DNA of 64,000 nt from Straminergon stramineum (Eukaryota; Streptophyta; Bryopsida; Hypnales; Calliergonaceae): NCBI GenBank assembly GCA_963920665.1, contig OY987266.1:9987001-10051000 (forward strand), in the 5' to 3' direction. The notes under the pieces were generated by a model. It was not told the DNA's origin. It worked only from the letters and a program-made list of their open reading frames with translations, and searched no databases. The position numbers were made by a program, and so were the translations under genes. Positions 24,780 to 36,964 of the stretch are shown in pieces. Numbering within the stretch: the first letter of the stretch is position 1; each line of letters begins with the position of its first letter.

Positions 24780-25265
24780 TAATTGATGAGATTTTTTAAA
24801 TTTTAGAAAGTGGTAGGAGAGTTAGTTTTAGTTTTTTTTGGCAAGAATTTTAGAATTAAAATTTTTTTGAATGAAATATCATTAACTGAAATATGAGTCT
24901 AAATTTTTAAATTTCCAATAGTTCATTCCAAAAAATTTCCAAAAATCATGATAAATAATATACAAATATTATATACATTTTAAAAATTTTCTAAATTTTT
25001 ATTAAAATTTTTGAAGTGAATCATATAAAATATAAAAATTTGAAGTTATATTTTAGTCAATAACTCCATTAACTTGGAGTCATATTCTAGATTCTAGTAT
25101 TTCAATAATTTTAGTCCAAATATTTTTCTAGTCACATTTTAGTCAATAATATTTCATTCAATAAAATTTAAAAATTTGGGAAATTCTGACCAGAAAATTC
25201 TAAAATGTTTTCTCATTCCACCTATTAAATTTTTTTCAAAAATAATTTATTTGTATTAAAAGTTT
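24780..25265. repeat. Second, degraded copy of the AT-rich foldback
   Basis: The right part (TTTAGTCAATAATATTTCATTCAATAAA, then TTTTCTCATTCCACC near 25210) and the left part (AGAAAGTGGTAGGAG near 24805, then GAATGAAATATCATTAACT) match the arms of the repeat at 23925-24255 with more divergence. Confidence 0.45.
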
Positions 25266-28200
25266 TTTGTAAGCTTGATTAGATTATTAAAAAAAATAAA
25301 AAAGTACTTCAAAATTTTCAAAACTCACTTTTAATTATGCAAGTGTGTTACTTGTACTACAACTTTTCCAAATTTTGTTTAAAATCTCTCATTCTTCAAT
25401 TAGCTGTAGCAATTATTGTAAGCTTACAAAAATATGGAGAGACATTGTAGATTTATAGTTACTAATAGACTTCAAGGGTCATCTCCAAGGCTATTATTAT
25501 TGGGGTGAAGTATAATATAATTGCTAGAAAGATTTTCAATCAATTCTTCTTTACTACTTGTACAATATCTTAACAAAGACTTCAAATTATTTGAATTATT
25601 ATTTTCAAATTTATCAATTTATCTTCAATTTTTGCTATAAAGTTATAACAATGTCATTTTTTTTAAGAAATTAGAGTTTTTTTTTCATTGATAGATAGCA
25701 TACCCTATATTGTAAGAAGAATATAAGATTAAACCTTGAGTGCGTTTTAAATGCTCTTTGCTATTGATGTGAATTCCAAATAATGTTAATTTGTTTGCAA
25801 TTATATTAGTATTTTTTTCTTAAATTTTACTGTTTTTTGAAATACTCAACAAAGTCACAATACAAGGTTTTGGAATCTATTTCAATTGCCAACAAAATCA
25901 TACAAAATTAACCTTGGAATGAAGTTATGAAAATTTGTATATGATACAAGATTTGGGGGGAGATATAATAAATAGAAAATAGTACCTTTTTCATCCAAAT
26001 TTTCCTTGGGAAGTTCCTTAAACTCATTTGTAGTGACATTGGTTTGTGTTGGAAATTTTTGTTGTAATATTATTAAATTTTCTACAAAAGAAGACACTCA
26101 ATCCACAAATCACTTGGATAATGTATTGTCATCACTTCTTGCTCCTTACTCCCAATTTGAATTTCAGCCATAAAAATTATCCATTTTAAATTTGAGCCCA
26201 ACTATTGATATGAGTTTTTTTAAGTTTAGTTCCACTCAAAGAGGAAAATTATAAAAAATTTAGATTTTTCACATTTATTTTGATATATATTTTTCCACTT
26301 CTTTTTCAAAACTTCTCATTAATTTCAAGTTTTCACAAAAAATCTAAATTTCGTGTGGATTTTATAGCTATATCCCAAGAAATAAACATTCTAATTTGAA
26401 AGCCTTAATCCCTAAAGGACTCGGGGGTGAGCATAACTTTGGTTTTCTTCTTTAGTTCTTATAACAAGTATAACTCCTCATTTGTATCGAATAATTTTGA
26501 TGATCACCATTGTTGAAATGAAACAAGACTTATATAGCTTTCTTGTGAAAAAAAGATCAATGAAATTGTATAATTTTTGAGAAAATCCCATTGTTGACAA
26601 GATTGATGAAAGATGCTTGGTTAGGTGGTACTTTGTACATATGTTGAAATCAAAATGCTCAAAAGTACTCCCAAAGCTTTAATTTTCCTTTCCATGGGTA
26701 CATATCATCATGATTATGATGTCTAATACTTTTCAAATCATTTTGAAGTGTGGAAAAATAGATATGAAAATAGAAAATGATAACCCAAAGCACCTTCTCC
26801 ATTCTCTAAAAATTCTCCAAAAATTGCATGGTTGATCATTTCTTGATTTGGATTGCATCAACAAATTCAATAGATAAAATCATTTAGGGTCTCTTTGTAG
26901 TTCATTGATTTTTAGTGAGGTTCACATTTGAATTTTTTGCAAATGGTGGTCTTGTGGTGCCTTTGTCATGGCTCCTTGTGGTCCTTTTAAGAATTAAAGA
27001 CTCTTGTAGTCTAAATTTGAAGTTCAAATTTCTAAAATTGTGGTAATGTATTATAAAATGGAATTTCGAATAATAATTTCATGGTGATTTTCAAATAATA
27101 TTTGTAAAATTTGATTCATAAATCATATCCATATGATTAGATCAACTAGTATTCAAACCAATATTTTTTGACGCCAGAAAATGCAAATTCCTTCCATTAG
27201 AGAAATTTTGGATTCTCTAGAGGGTTGGCAAGGTTTGACAAGCCAGTCTATTTCTAGAGCCTATCGAAGCTACTCAGAACAAGAATTTTCTTAACAAAAC
27301 AAAGATTCATCGTGTGTGAATATTGGGAGTTCCAAGAAATATATTTTGGTTTTCTATTTCACAATTGTCAAAGGGAGGTGCTTAAGAGGTGCTTTCAAAT
27401 ATTAAAACAACCTTTGTCACAACCTTAACTAATAGTATTTGAGAATGAATACTCTGACATTTGGAAGTGACAAAGTGCAGAAATAGGGGAAAAGTTCCTC
27501 AAGCAAAATAAATGTAATGCATTGAGGTTTCCTCTTGGCACTTCTTGGCAGCCCTGTGGAGAGTCCAAAAATTTTCTAATGTATAATTGATTTGTAGATT
27601 GAATATTTTTAGAGTTTTTTTTTCCTTTCAATTCAAAATGTTGAATTCAAAAATTTATCTATCTAAAGAAATATTTGTGTTCATTTGTTGTTCAAATTTG
27701 AATGTCTACTCCTTAGTGGTTGTAGGCATTGAAATTTTAAAATTTTTGGCTAATTGTTATATACAGTGTAGATAAGGGAAATTTGATGAATTGTTTTTAC
27801 ATTGATAAAGAATTAGAGGCTAAGTGATGATGTCAAACAACTCAATGAGACAAGTTTAAAATAATGACCAATTGTCTTGGTATCCTTTCAAGGCAAACAA
27901 TCATCTTAGTGTTGTCTAGATCAATATATGTGAGACAATTCGCATTCTCTCTCTCTAGCTCTCTCTATGTCCTTTTGTATGTCAAATTGTCAACTTTTTG
28001 TATTAGTGGAAAACTTCATAATGTAATTACTATTTTCTATCACATCAATTTGTTTAGTAATTGTTGATTGTGTTGTATGTATTGATATAGTGATTAGATT
28101 TTCTTTTACGTTTTGTCAAATTTTTTAGTTTGGTCACTTGGTGTGTGTGTGTGTGTAGTATTCAAAGGATTGGAATTTATTGTGGTGTTGGGATTAAACA

Positions 28201-29578
28201 AATTTTTGTGTTGTTAACATGCTATGATTTTGAAATAGAAGTATTGAATGATTGGGTATATATTTCCACTTGGCATTAAGTTGCTGTTGTTTGGCTAATG
28301 ATGTAGTGGTTTTTGGCAACACATTCCCACCTACGTTCTTTAGAATCTTTTGAACCTACATGGCCTATGACGTCACGCTAAGTTAGGAGGGTGATTGTAA
28401 GAAACATTGTCTTATGTTTTGTCCCCTTGTTCTTGGACATGTGGTTTTTTGGTCATAACTTTTGCAACATAAGTCTGTTTGTTTTGAAATTTGGAATGAA
28501 GGTATACATAAAAGTTTCATACATTTTTCATATTTTTTTAATTTAAAAAAAATTACTTTACAATTTTTTAAGTACCCCCGAGTGGGTGTCTACCTTGGCC
28601 ATTTGGATTTTTTTGGGTCCAATGTTGTACCCAAAGATGTGAATTAGAAGCGACAAATTAGAGTCTTTTTGCAAAAAACCTTTGCATAAGGTGTCTACAT
28701 GGGGCCAAAGTGACCATTGTTCATGCACATTTTTTGGGCAAGAGAAAATTTTCCTTTAAGAATTTTTTGGTGCAATGTGAGAGCAAGCTTGTCTATAAAA
28801 ATGACTTTTTTTTATAGGAATTTTTCGAATTTTTTTTAATTACTAAAAATGAAAAGATCTATAGACCTTTTTTCTGCTATTTTCTACTCCCAGTGACTTC
28901 TATAGTACTCCATAGTACTATATAGTACTGAATCAACGATTTTGATTTGCAAGTGCTCCAAATCGATGATTGAAATTCGCAAGCACACATTGACAAGCAG
29001 ATTTGATAGTCGTCCATAGTACTTCTAGTTTTTCTTTCAAAAATTGTGTTTTTGAGCCAAAAACATGAAGTGTTTCTTGCAATCACCCATGATTAGTCTT
29101 AGAAACATTTATTATTTGTATTCTCAAGCCTACTACTATCCAAATCATTGGTAACTAGGATTTGACAATCTTGTGGAAATGTAGATTTGAGAAATTTTAG
29201 TGCACTCTTATGTATTGGTGCTCTTGACACCCCTTGGCCCGATGTCTCAAGGAGATCAAAGCTTCCACCTACCAGCCCGCCTAAAAAAAACCTCATAATC
29301 TCCAACCCACTGGCCCCTAAAAATCTCAACCCCCACTAACAAACTTCAACGGAAGTCTAGCCTTTTCAAGGTGGAGTTGCGCAGTTGTGTTTGTGATCCT
29401 TGGTAGCCATGCATTGTAGGCCAAGGTGTGTGGCTTGGGTAGAGAGTGCTACATCCTTTTAGAATGCAATGTATAGCCACCACCATCTCAACAATTGCCC
29501 CTCCTATGGTTTTATAAAATTTGTATGGCTACCACCATCTTTTTATGAATATGTTTTTTTTCAAATTTGTATGACTAG
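25266..29578. other. AT-rich repeat-bearing spacer
   Basis: No gene seen. About 26060-26460 resembles 55700-56300, and 26985-27200 resembles 63680-63890 (both share ACCAATATTTTT and AATTCCTTC). These are members of dispersed repeat families. A short GT microsatellite lies at 28139-28157. The 29470-29580 stretch repeats a short unit with ACCACCATCT, and the LINE inserted into the last of these. Confidence 0.45.
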
Positions 29579-29592
29579 CACCATCTTTGTAG
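29579..29592 (+). repeat. Target-site duplication, left copy
   Basis: CACCATCTTTGTAG occurs here and again at 36951-36964, exactly bracketing the LINE. Confidence 0.85.
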
Positions 29593-29596
29593 GGAG

Positions 29597-29654
29597 TTTG
29601 TGCACATATTAGCTCTAGAATTACTACGGTTATCCAAGTAGCAAGGTACCATCA
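29597..29654 (-). pseudogene. Antisense 18S rRNA fragment at the LINE 5' tip
   Basis: About 58 bp reads as the reverse complement of the 5' domain of nuclear 18S rRNA, including TTAGCTCTAGAATTACTACG and the adjoining GGTTATCC and AGGTACCATCA parts. Only a few substitutions are visible, such as CCAAGTAG for the usual CCGAGTAG. It starts about five bases after the target-site duplication. Confidence 0.85.
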
Positions 29655-31097
29655 TTCTCACATTCTCCCCCCATGATTTGGATCCGCAATTTTTAGAGCT
29701 AGAGCGAGGTGGCCAATTTTGGGCCGTTTTTTGACTTTTTAAACTGTTTTTTGGTGTTTCTAGCACGATTTGGTAGTTTTATTAGCAGAATTCTAGGCAT
29801 ATATTGGACTAGCCATCCAACAGATGTTGAGACGAAGCTATAGCACTCAGTTTCATTGAAATCGGTTGAGAATTGGGAGAAATCAGTGTATCGGAAGTGC
29901 CGATATGTTGGTTGCTACCGGTGCTAGACTTTTAGGGTTTCTCTTTTGGTGTGAGGTTTCTCTTGTTAATTTGCGTTACCACAATCGTTTAGTACAGTTC
30001 GGTTGAGTAGGAATACGTACATGAAAGATTAGCTCTTTTCTAGAGTTGCAATTAGTTTGAATTTGGTGTGTACAGTTGAGGGGGTAGGATAACTTGTGCG
30101 ACTTGTGTGAGGATTTTCGAGCTTGTGTGAGGTTGGTTTTTCATTGGATTTGCTTCACATAGTGGATTGACATACACAACTGGAAATTCAGATGAGAGTC
30201 TTATTGCTATAGCCAGGAATTTGTTTTTTAGTTAAACCTTAGGGGTTCTTTGCGAAAAGAAAAGCAAGGTGCTTCACTGGTACTCGCATGAGATTCTTGT
30301 TGGGCTTTTGGTCTCGGTGAGAGTTGCGTAAGGAGAATGACGACAGAAGTTCAACTTTCGGAGTTATCTTGAGATGGTTGGAGGTCTTTTGACACTTCAA
30401 TTGACAATTCAGTTCCTCTGGAAGGCTATGCACCACATGCAAGTGCGGAACAATAGCTTGATGTAGATCCGGTGGCAGGGAACGATTTACAGGAGGTGGC
30501 AGCGCTGCCCAAAATAGAGAGGGATTGGAAGTTAACTTTAGATCTATCGCAAGAACAGCTGCTCGTAATCAAGGTGGCGAAGGAAGGATTGAGCAAATGG
30601 CTTGTTTTGGATAGGATTTCTGGACCCTCGCCAGGATATGTGGTGCTTTCTAAATTTGTATCTAAAATACTGCAAGATGCATTCTCTTCGTTGTAAATCC
30701 TTTCTAAATGTTTCTTTAGGTTGGAATTTCTGAATGCAGGCGTAGCCCAACGGTGCATACAAATTAGCACATTGGAATTATCAGGAAAAGCGGTTAATTT
30801 TTTCACATGGTCTGAAGATTCTCTTTGGAAACACTACCGCTTGCAGTGGATTTGAGTTTCTTGATTTGTGTACAGTTCTCGGATTTGGATCCGGTCTTTT
30901 AAAAGGAGGGATGGCTGTGTCAATTTGTAGGCTTGATCGAAGAAATTCAATCGGTGGAACAAAAAGAAACGACGTGTAAACGTCTATCTAGAACTATGGT
31001 CTTTATCTGGGTACTTGAGCTTTCAAAGCTACCGGGGTGTAAACGAATTCCTTCTTTGAAGGATGGATCAAATATGATCGCATTTAGTGAGTAGTAT

Positions 31098-32487
31098 GTG
31101 AGTTACTTAGGTTTGCCGAACCAATGCAATCGTTGTCGCAAGTTTGGACATAAGGCTTCCGACTGTCTTCTAAACAGATCGAAAAGTGACCAAAGGAAGA
31201 AAAAGGAAAAAGATACAAGGGACAAGTCTAGAAGTGTTTTTTCAGAGCAGCAGGAAAAGTCAGAGCAAGAAAAGGTTGACTTTTTTTTCACACAAGATGG
31301 ATTTATTCTAGTCAAGTATAAGGGTAGAGTTCGCAATAAGGGAAGAGAAGCTTCAGTGCATCTACAATAGACCTGGGTGGCCAAAAAGAGCTCGGTCCCG
31401 GCGGAAAAGAAGGATTAGGAGTTGCTCGATTTGGTCATGACAAAAGCTTTGAGGTTTTAGGCTAGTTTGGATCTTTTGGCTTGTGACGCAGCTGTGGATA
31501 CTAGAACTCAAGAGTGCGCACTATCATGATTGCCTCAGAATGAGTTCTCAGAGCTCTTTTTGCTTGTGTGTTAAGAAAATCCGGAGGTGAGTAATGCAGG
31601 TATCGGTGTTTTGCATCTTGTTCCCCCATTGCTTAATCCTTTCGGAGAGAACAGGAGTTTATCGATGGAGGAATTCCCTCCTTTGATACAGGTTTTTTAG
31701 TCAAGAGTTTGGAGAGGGACTCGGTTAACTAAAATATTGGAAAAGGAAACTGAACCGCCGGTGATGCCCAAGGAAGTTTTTGTTTTAAGTCTTTCAAGTG
31801 AGAAAAGAATTGTGGTGGAATCTGATGGTGGTAGCTTTATGAAATTTGATCTTCTTACCGGTTGATTCTGGAGTCAGAAAACTGAGCGTTCTTCGACTCA
31901 TCTCTCTGATCAATGGTGGTCGAGATAGTCTGCCAATTGTCTATTAGATCTATTCAAATCCGAGTTCATGGAAATTTCGAGTTTAGGAGCTAAATTTTTT
32001 TCTATCTGGCCCATTATTTGTAAAGATATTAATGATAGACAGGTAGTTCTTCTGGAGCCATCAGGAGAGGCTCAAAGTCTTCCTAAACCATTGAAACTAT
32101 CATTCACAGATGAGATTTGTGATCTAGAGGCTTTCAAAGAAACAATTTTTGGTGCAGTTAGAGAATACTTGAAGCTTCATTTACGCAAGCCTCCTAAGTT
32201 GTAGCATTGGGACTCGATCCATTGGTTTGCTCAGTGGAATACAGATGGGAGCTTGCATGAGCTCATAGTTACAGCCGTCATTAAGGTGACATTGAAGGCC
32301 AAATGTCTGAATGGAATTAAGCTGATCTGGTAGGAAGTGAGTATGTTGGAGAAGCTTGCTCTGTAGAAGGGCAAGTCTAAAGCAAACGATTTATTTCGAG
32401 ACTGGGCTGGTTCAAGTGATACAACGGTACTTCAAGCTGCATGGAGGCTAGGACTTCACGCATCACCGCATCAAGCTCTGAAATAAG
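31098..32487 (+). pseudogene. LINE ORF1-like region with a CCHC zinc knuckle
   Basis: A single frame encodes CNRCRKFGHKASDC (a CX2CX4HX4C knuckle) at about 31125-31168, followed by a Lys/Glu/Arg-rich linker. It stays readable to about 32487 apart from roughly a dozen stops, mostly TAG. Plant L1 elements carry such a knuckle in the RNA-binding ORF1 protein. Open parts include 31968-32204. It would not make a functional protein. Confidence 0.7.
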
Positions 32488-32569
32488 TAAGACACAAGAA
32501 CAGGGATCTTCAGAATGCCGTGTTTCACTTGGCTTCGAGCAAGCCGTTACTTCTCCACGAAATCTTGAA

Positions 32570-35500
32570 TGATGGACGTAATTTTTTTCTTTGGCGACTA
32601 TTAATATTAAGGGTGCAGGGGTCGGCACTAAGGGTTTAGAAAAACAAGTGCACATTCGATGTCACTTTGATAGAATGGATAATTCTCCTCAAATAATTTT
32701 GTTATAGGAGCACTAGTTAAGTGTTGACAAATGTAGGAATAGAACACACAGTTTGCCATATGGAAATGGTCACAGATCTTAGAATCCGGCCATCAAGAGC
32801 AATGGTAGCATTGGGAGGTGGTGTGCAAGGACAGGAATTCTAGTGTCTCGCAATTTTGCTATGAGGGTATGTAGGGAAGGTATTATTAAAGAAGGACGAG
32901 CTCAATTCATTTCTATCATTTCGGATTCTAATTTTACACTTACCATTATCAATGTGTACGCTCTGAGATTGTCTTAGGATAGAGGCACACTCTAGATGGA
33001 TTTAGTTGAAGCTGATTTATAAGGAGATGGCTTCATTATAGTTGGAGATTTTAATATGGTGGAAAGTGATTCGGATCGTCTAAAGAGTTCTAGATACTGT
33101 ATTAGCCCCAATAAAAGGGAGAAGGTGGCTTGGGCTCGATTATTCGATCATTACGGGTTGGAGGATACATGGGATTCAAATCATATAAGGAAAGGCTTGG
33201 ACAAAAGGTTTCTTGGGAAAACAATAGATCGGGAGCCTCTAGACAAAGTGCCCGGATAGATTGGATTTATTTGTCCAGCTTGTTGTGTGTACAAGGTGGA
33301 GTTTTGAACACTTTACCGCATACCAAAATTTCGGATCATACCACAATCCAATTACAACTCTTTTCGCTTTTCAACCCCCCCAAAAGAAGCAATAGTTTCA
33401 TATTGATATCTTACAGGATGATTTGGCAAAGGACAAACTAGGCTGGGTTTAGCATCAGGTAGACAAATCCACTAGCTCAAAGTCTTGGCTAGATTGGGTT
33501 GGACAAGCCTAGGAGCAAGTATTACAGAAAGCATTGACGATCAGTAAGGAACACAAGATATTAAAATACAAATTAGAGAATCGATCGCTCTGAGAGATTC
33601 CTGTTGCGGAAGAGTTCCTTCGCCTGCACCCAAGTGACACCAGTACTATCAAAAGTCTTGAATCTATTTAGTTTGTACTGTAGGAACTCACTCTAGCTAA
33701 GTTCGAAGCTCAGTATCATTCTATTTTAGTTAGGTGGTTTAAAAATGGTGATCACTGCACAAAAAAATTCTTTCAAGAATACAAAGATGTGTACAAGAAG
33801 TTCTACATTCCGCAACTTTTGGTTGGCCAGAAAATAATCACTGATCAAGCAGCAAAGATTGCTGCAGCCACTGATTTTTACAAGAATTTATATCGAGCGG
33901 ACCCTAACACGATAGGCATAATTGTAGCCCGGGAGCAAGTACTGCAGAGTATTCTGCAAGGAATTACGGCCTCTTAGAATTCTCAATTATCCAAACTAGT
34001 ATCTCTTTCTAAATTGTTGGAGGCTATAAAGGATCTTTCTACTAGTAATGTAGTTGAAGTGGATTGCATACCCATTGATTTTTTCAAATCTTGCTCGGAT
34101 GTTTTTGAGAAGGATTTATTGGCTATGGTGCAAGAAGTTATGCGGTTTGTTGAGTTATCCAAAGCACATAATAAGGGACTCATTGCCTTAATTTCTAAGG
34201 GAGGGGACGCTACTCTAATGAAGAATTTCAGACCAATCACACTTCTTTCTTCCTTTTATAAGTTGGTTGCCAAAATTTTGGCCAAAAGATTGTAGATCCT
34301 GTTACCAGAATTGGTCAGACCTAACCAGACCAAATTTGTACAAGGGCGGTGTATTATTGATAATATATTCTTGGCACAAGAATCTATGCATTATACTGAA
34401 GAATCGAGGCAAGACCTTACCCTTTTTCTTTTGGATTTTGAGAAAGCCTATGACCACATCTCTTGGACATTTATGGAGGCGGTGTTGGTGAAACGGGGCT
34501 TTCATCAAGATTTTGTTAAAGGAGTTATAGCATTGTATAAGAATGATTCTTCATCAGTAACAATCAATAGAGTAGTTGGAGAGGAGTTTGAGATTTCACG
34601 TTCCATGCGCTAGGGTTGCCCATTAGCTCTTTTTTTATTTATTGTACTCTTGGATGCTCTTGGTTTCATACTCGAGGATTCAAAATATGGGGTTATTGGT
34701 TTTTCCTTACTAGATGGTTCCAAGGTGACAGATGCTTCTTTTGTAGATGACACTTCTTTATATTTGCTTGGAATGGTGGAGAACTTGAAGAGGGCCTATT
34801 CGGTTTTGTTTATCTTTTGCTTAGCTTTAGGTTCTAAAGTCAATTGGGAGAAAACAGTTGCTATTTGGGCATCTCGGAATCCAAAATTGATATCATGGGG
34901 CGAAGACTTGGAACTCAAATGGATACCAGAGGACGAGGGGGTCAGATATTTAGGGCCTCTAATAGGCTTTCATTTGGCACCAAATGCTAATACTATCCCA
35001 TTGCTTACTTCCCTCAAGTCGAAGTTTAGGTCTTGGGTAGCAAAAATGATTTCTTTAGCAGGGAGAGTGATTATTTGTAATCAAGTATTGTTGGCAACAT
35101 GTTGGTATACGACGGCTTGTTGTGGAATTTCAACACGGAATTGTGACTTGATTCGGGGTTTAATGATACAATATTTGTGGGCAAGGAAAGATGAGGATAA
35201 ATGTGCTTCTAGGGTGAAATGGAACTCTTGCATTTTGCCTCAAATGGAAGGAGGCATTAGTCTTATAGACCCTTTTCTACAGACATAGACACTCTTGGCT
35301 AAATTGGTGGTCAGAGCATTGTCTCCCAAGAATGAGCCTTGAAAGAAACTTTTGAAACATAAAGTTAATGAAGGGAGACCTCTAGGGGATGCTAAATGGC
35401 ACAAATCTAATAATTGGCTCCTTTTTAGTAAAGGGCTATAAAGGGAGAATCACTCTCCTTTATTTCATGCTTGTATTCAAGTTTTTATTGTTGTGAGGAA

Positions 35501-36883
35501 ATGTTTGGAACAACATTGTCTAGAAGAAGTGGGGAGTGTTTTGCGCCAACCTCTTTTTGGAAACCCATTGGTTCAAAAAGAAGAGAATGTTTCCTTAGGT
35601 CTAGGACCTAATTTGGGGTTGCATTTATGGGCTAAAGGCGGAATTTCCAAGGTTGTAGATTTATGGGATCCGGATAAAGATGATTGGTTGGAAATAAAGG
35701 AGATTCAAAGAAAACTACCCCGGAAAAGGCCTATGTTAGAAAAGGCTAGGTTACAAAGATTAAAGGTATTATCACACAATCCTTAGGACTCGAGAGCCTG
35801 TCCCCTCAGAGGTCTAGTTTTTTGGCTTTATGAGAGTGGGTCCTTAAATTTTTATTTACATGATGCTTCTGATCCTAAAGAAGAGTTGATTTCCCATTTT
35901 GAGTTGGATAGGACTAGGGGGTTATTAATATATAGGAACCAGATTCTGACATTACCACAGGGAGACTTGCATGTAGCTCGAGTTGTGAAGTGGGATGCTC
36001 TCATACATTCCTTCCAAGAGTGTAATCTAGATTCAACTCCTGACAAACCTAGCTCTGTTTGGGTGCACCAAAAGGAGACTGTATTACTATACAGGATCTC
36101 TCCTGGGATCCCCAAGATTGGTCTTGGAAAAAGATTGGCAAGTTTAAAGAAGCATTGTTTTTTGGATACACAATCAAGCGAGGGTATTTGATTGGTTTGG
36201 TATCTAAAGCAGAAACTCCAATTGGAGTCCAGGAGTTGAAAAATATAGGATTCTCTGTTGCAAAAATTCAAAGGATCTTTCGTTTGTTGTGGCACAATTC
36301 TAGGCCAAGAAAATAGGCCATGTTTATATGGATGGTAATTAACAAGGGTGTAGTGACGGGTGACTAGTTATCCTAAAGAATCCGGTCGGTTGAAGTTGGA
36401 TGTTCCTTATGTTCCTATACAATTGGAAACTAGTGCGCATTTGTTTTGGGAGTGCCCAAGTACCCGGGAGTTATGGTCTAAGTTTAATATTTTATTTGTG
36501 TCGGCAAACATCCTCGCCATCTTGTCTCTTCAAACTGCACTTTTAGGATATGATAACTTGATAGAGCTTCAAAGTTTAGGGAAATATGTGTATCCTAGAC
36601 AACCTTGGGACATTATGAGAACTTTTTTAATTTGGCACATTTGGACAGAAAGGTGTAGTTGCCGTTATGGCAATGAAACTTTTAGTTTTTATAGAGTTTT
36701 AGGTTCTACTTCAACTTCCACTATTCATTCCGGAATGGCTATCTAGAAACATATTCATTCAGTGGTTTCTAATAGAGAAACCTTAGATAATATTTCTACT
36801 CAGTTTACTTCGGTTTTGGCGCCGGTTTTCTGCACTGACGGAAATGGGACTTGGCATTTCACTTTGCCTCCCATTTTCATGTA
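32570..36883 (+). pseudogene. LINE ORF2: endonuclease, reverse transcriptase, zinc-binding tail
   Basis: Endonuclease motifs are present: IIVGDFNMVE near 33035-33065, then RIDWIYLS and ISDHTTIQL near 33250-33350 after a frameshift. The reverse transcriptase follows: FRPITLLSSFYKLVAKILAKRL (34230-34292), LLDFEKAYDHISW (about 34430), GCPLALF with a stop just before it, and the catalytic FVDDTSLYL (about 34740). The C-terminal FWECPSTRELW (about 36445) is the RT zinc-binding region. Stops fall at 33975, 34293, 34611, 35286 and elsewhere, with frameshifts near 33150 and 36060. It is dead. Confidence 0.88.
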
Positions 36884-36950
36884 ATTTTTGTTGTTCTTTT
36901 CATTTGAAGGGGACGTTCCGTCCCTCCCCAGCCTTTCAAGGCTTTCCCAA

Positions 36951-36964
36951 CACCATCTTTGTAG
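36951..36964 (+). repeat. Target-site duplication, right copy
   Basis: Exact repeat of the 14 bases at 29579-29592. Confidence 0.85.

Larger units (their letters stand above)
29593..36950 (+). mobile_element. L1-type LINE (non-LTR retrotransposon), full-length-like but decayed
   Basis: The element is bounded by a perfect 14-bp target-site duplication. In order it holds a 5' region beginning with antisense 18S rRNA sequence, a nucleic-acid-binding CCHC knuckle, an AP-endonuclease-like part, a reverse transcriptase and a C-terminal reverse-transcriptase zinc-binding region, ending about 70 bp after the last stop. There is no long poly(A) tail. One reading frame persists for kilobases with few frameshifts but about 19 in-frame stops. 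The insertion is therefore old enough to be dead yet young enough to keep its target duplication. Confidence 0.92.
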
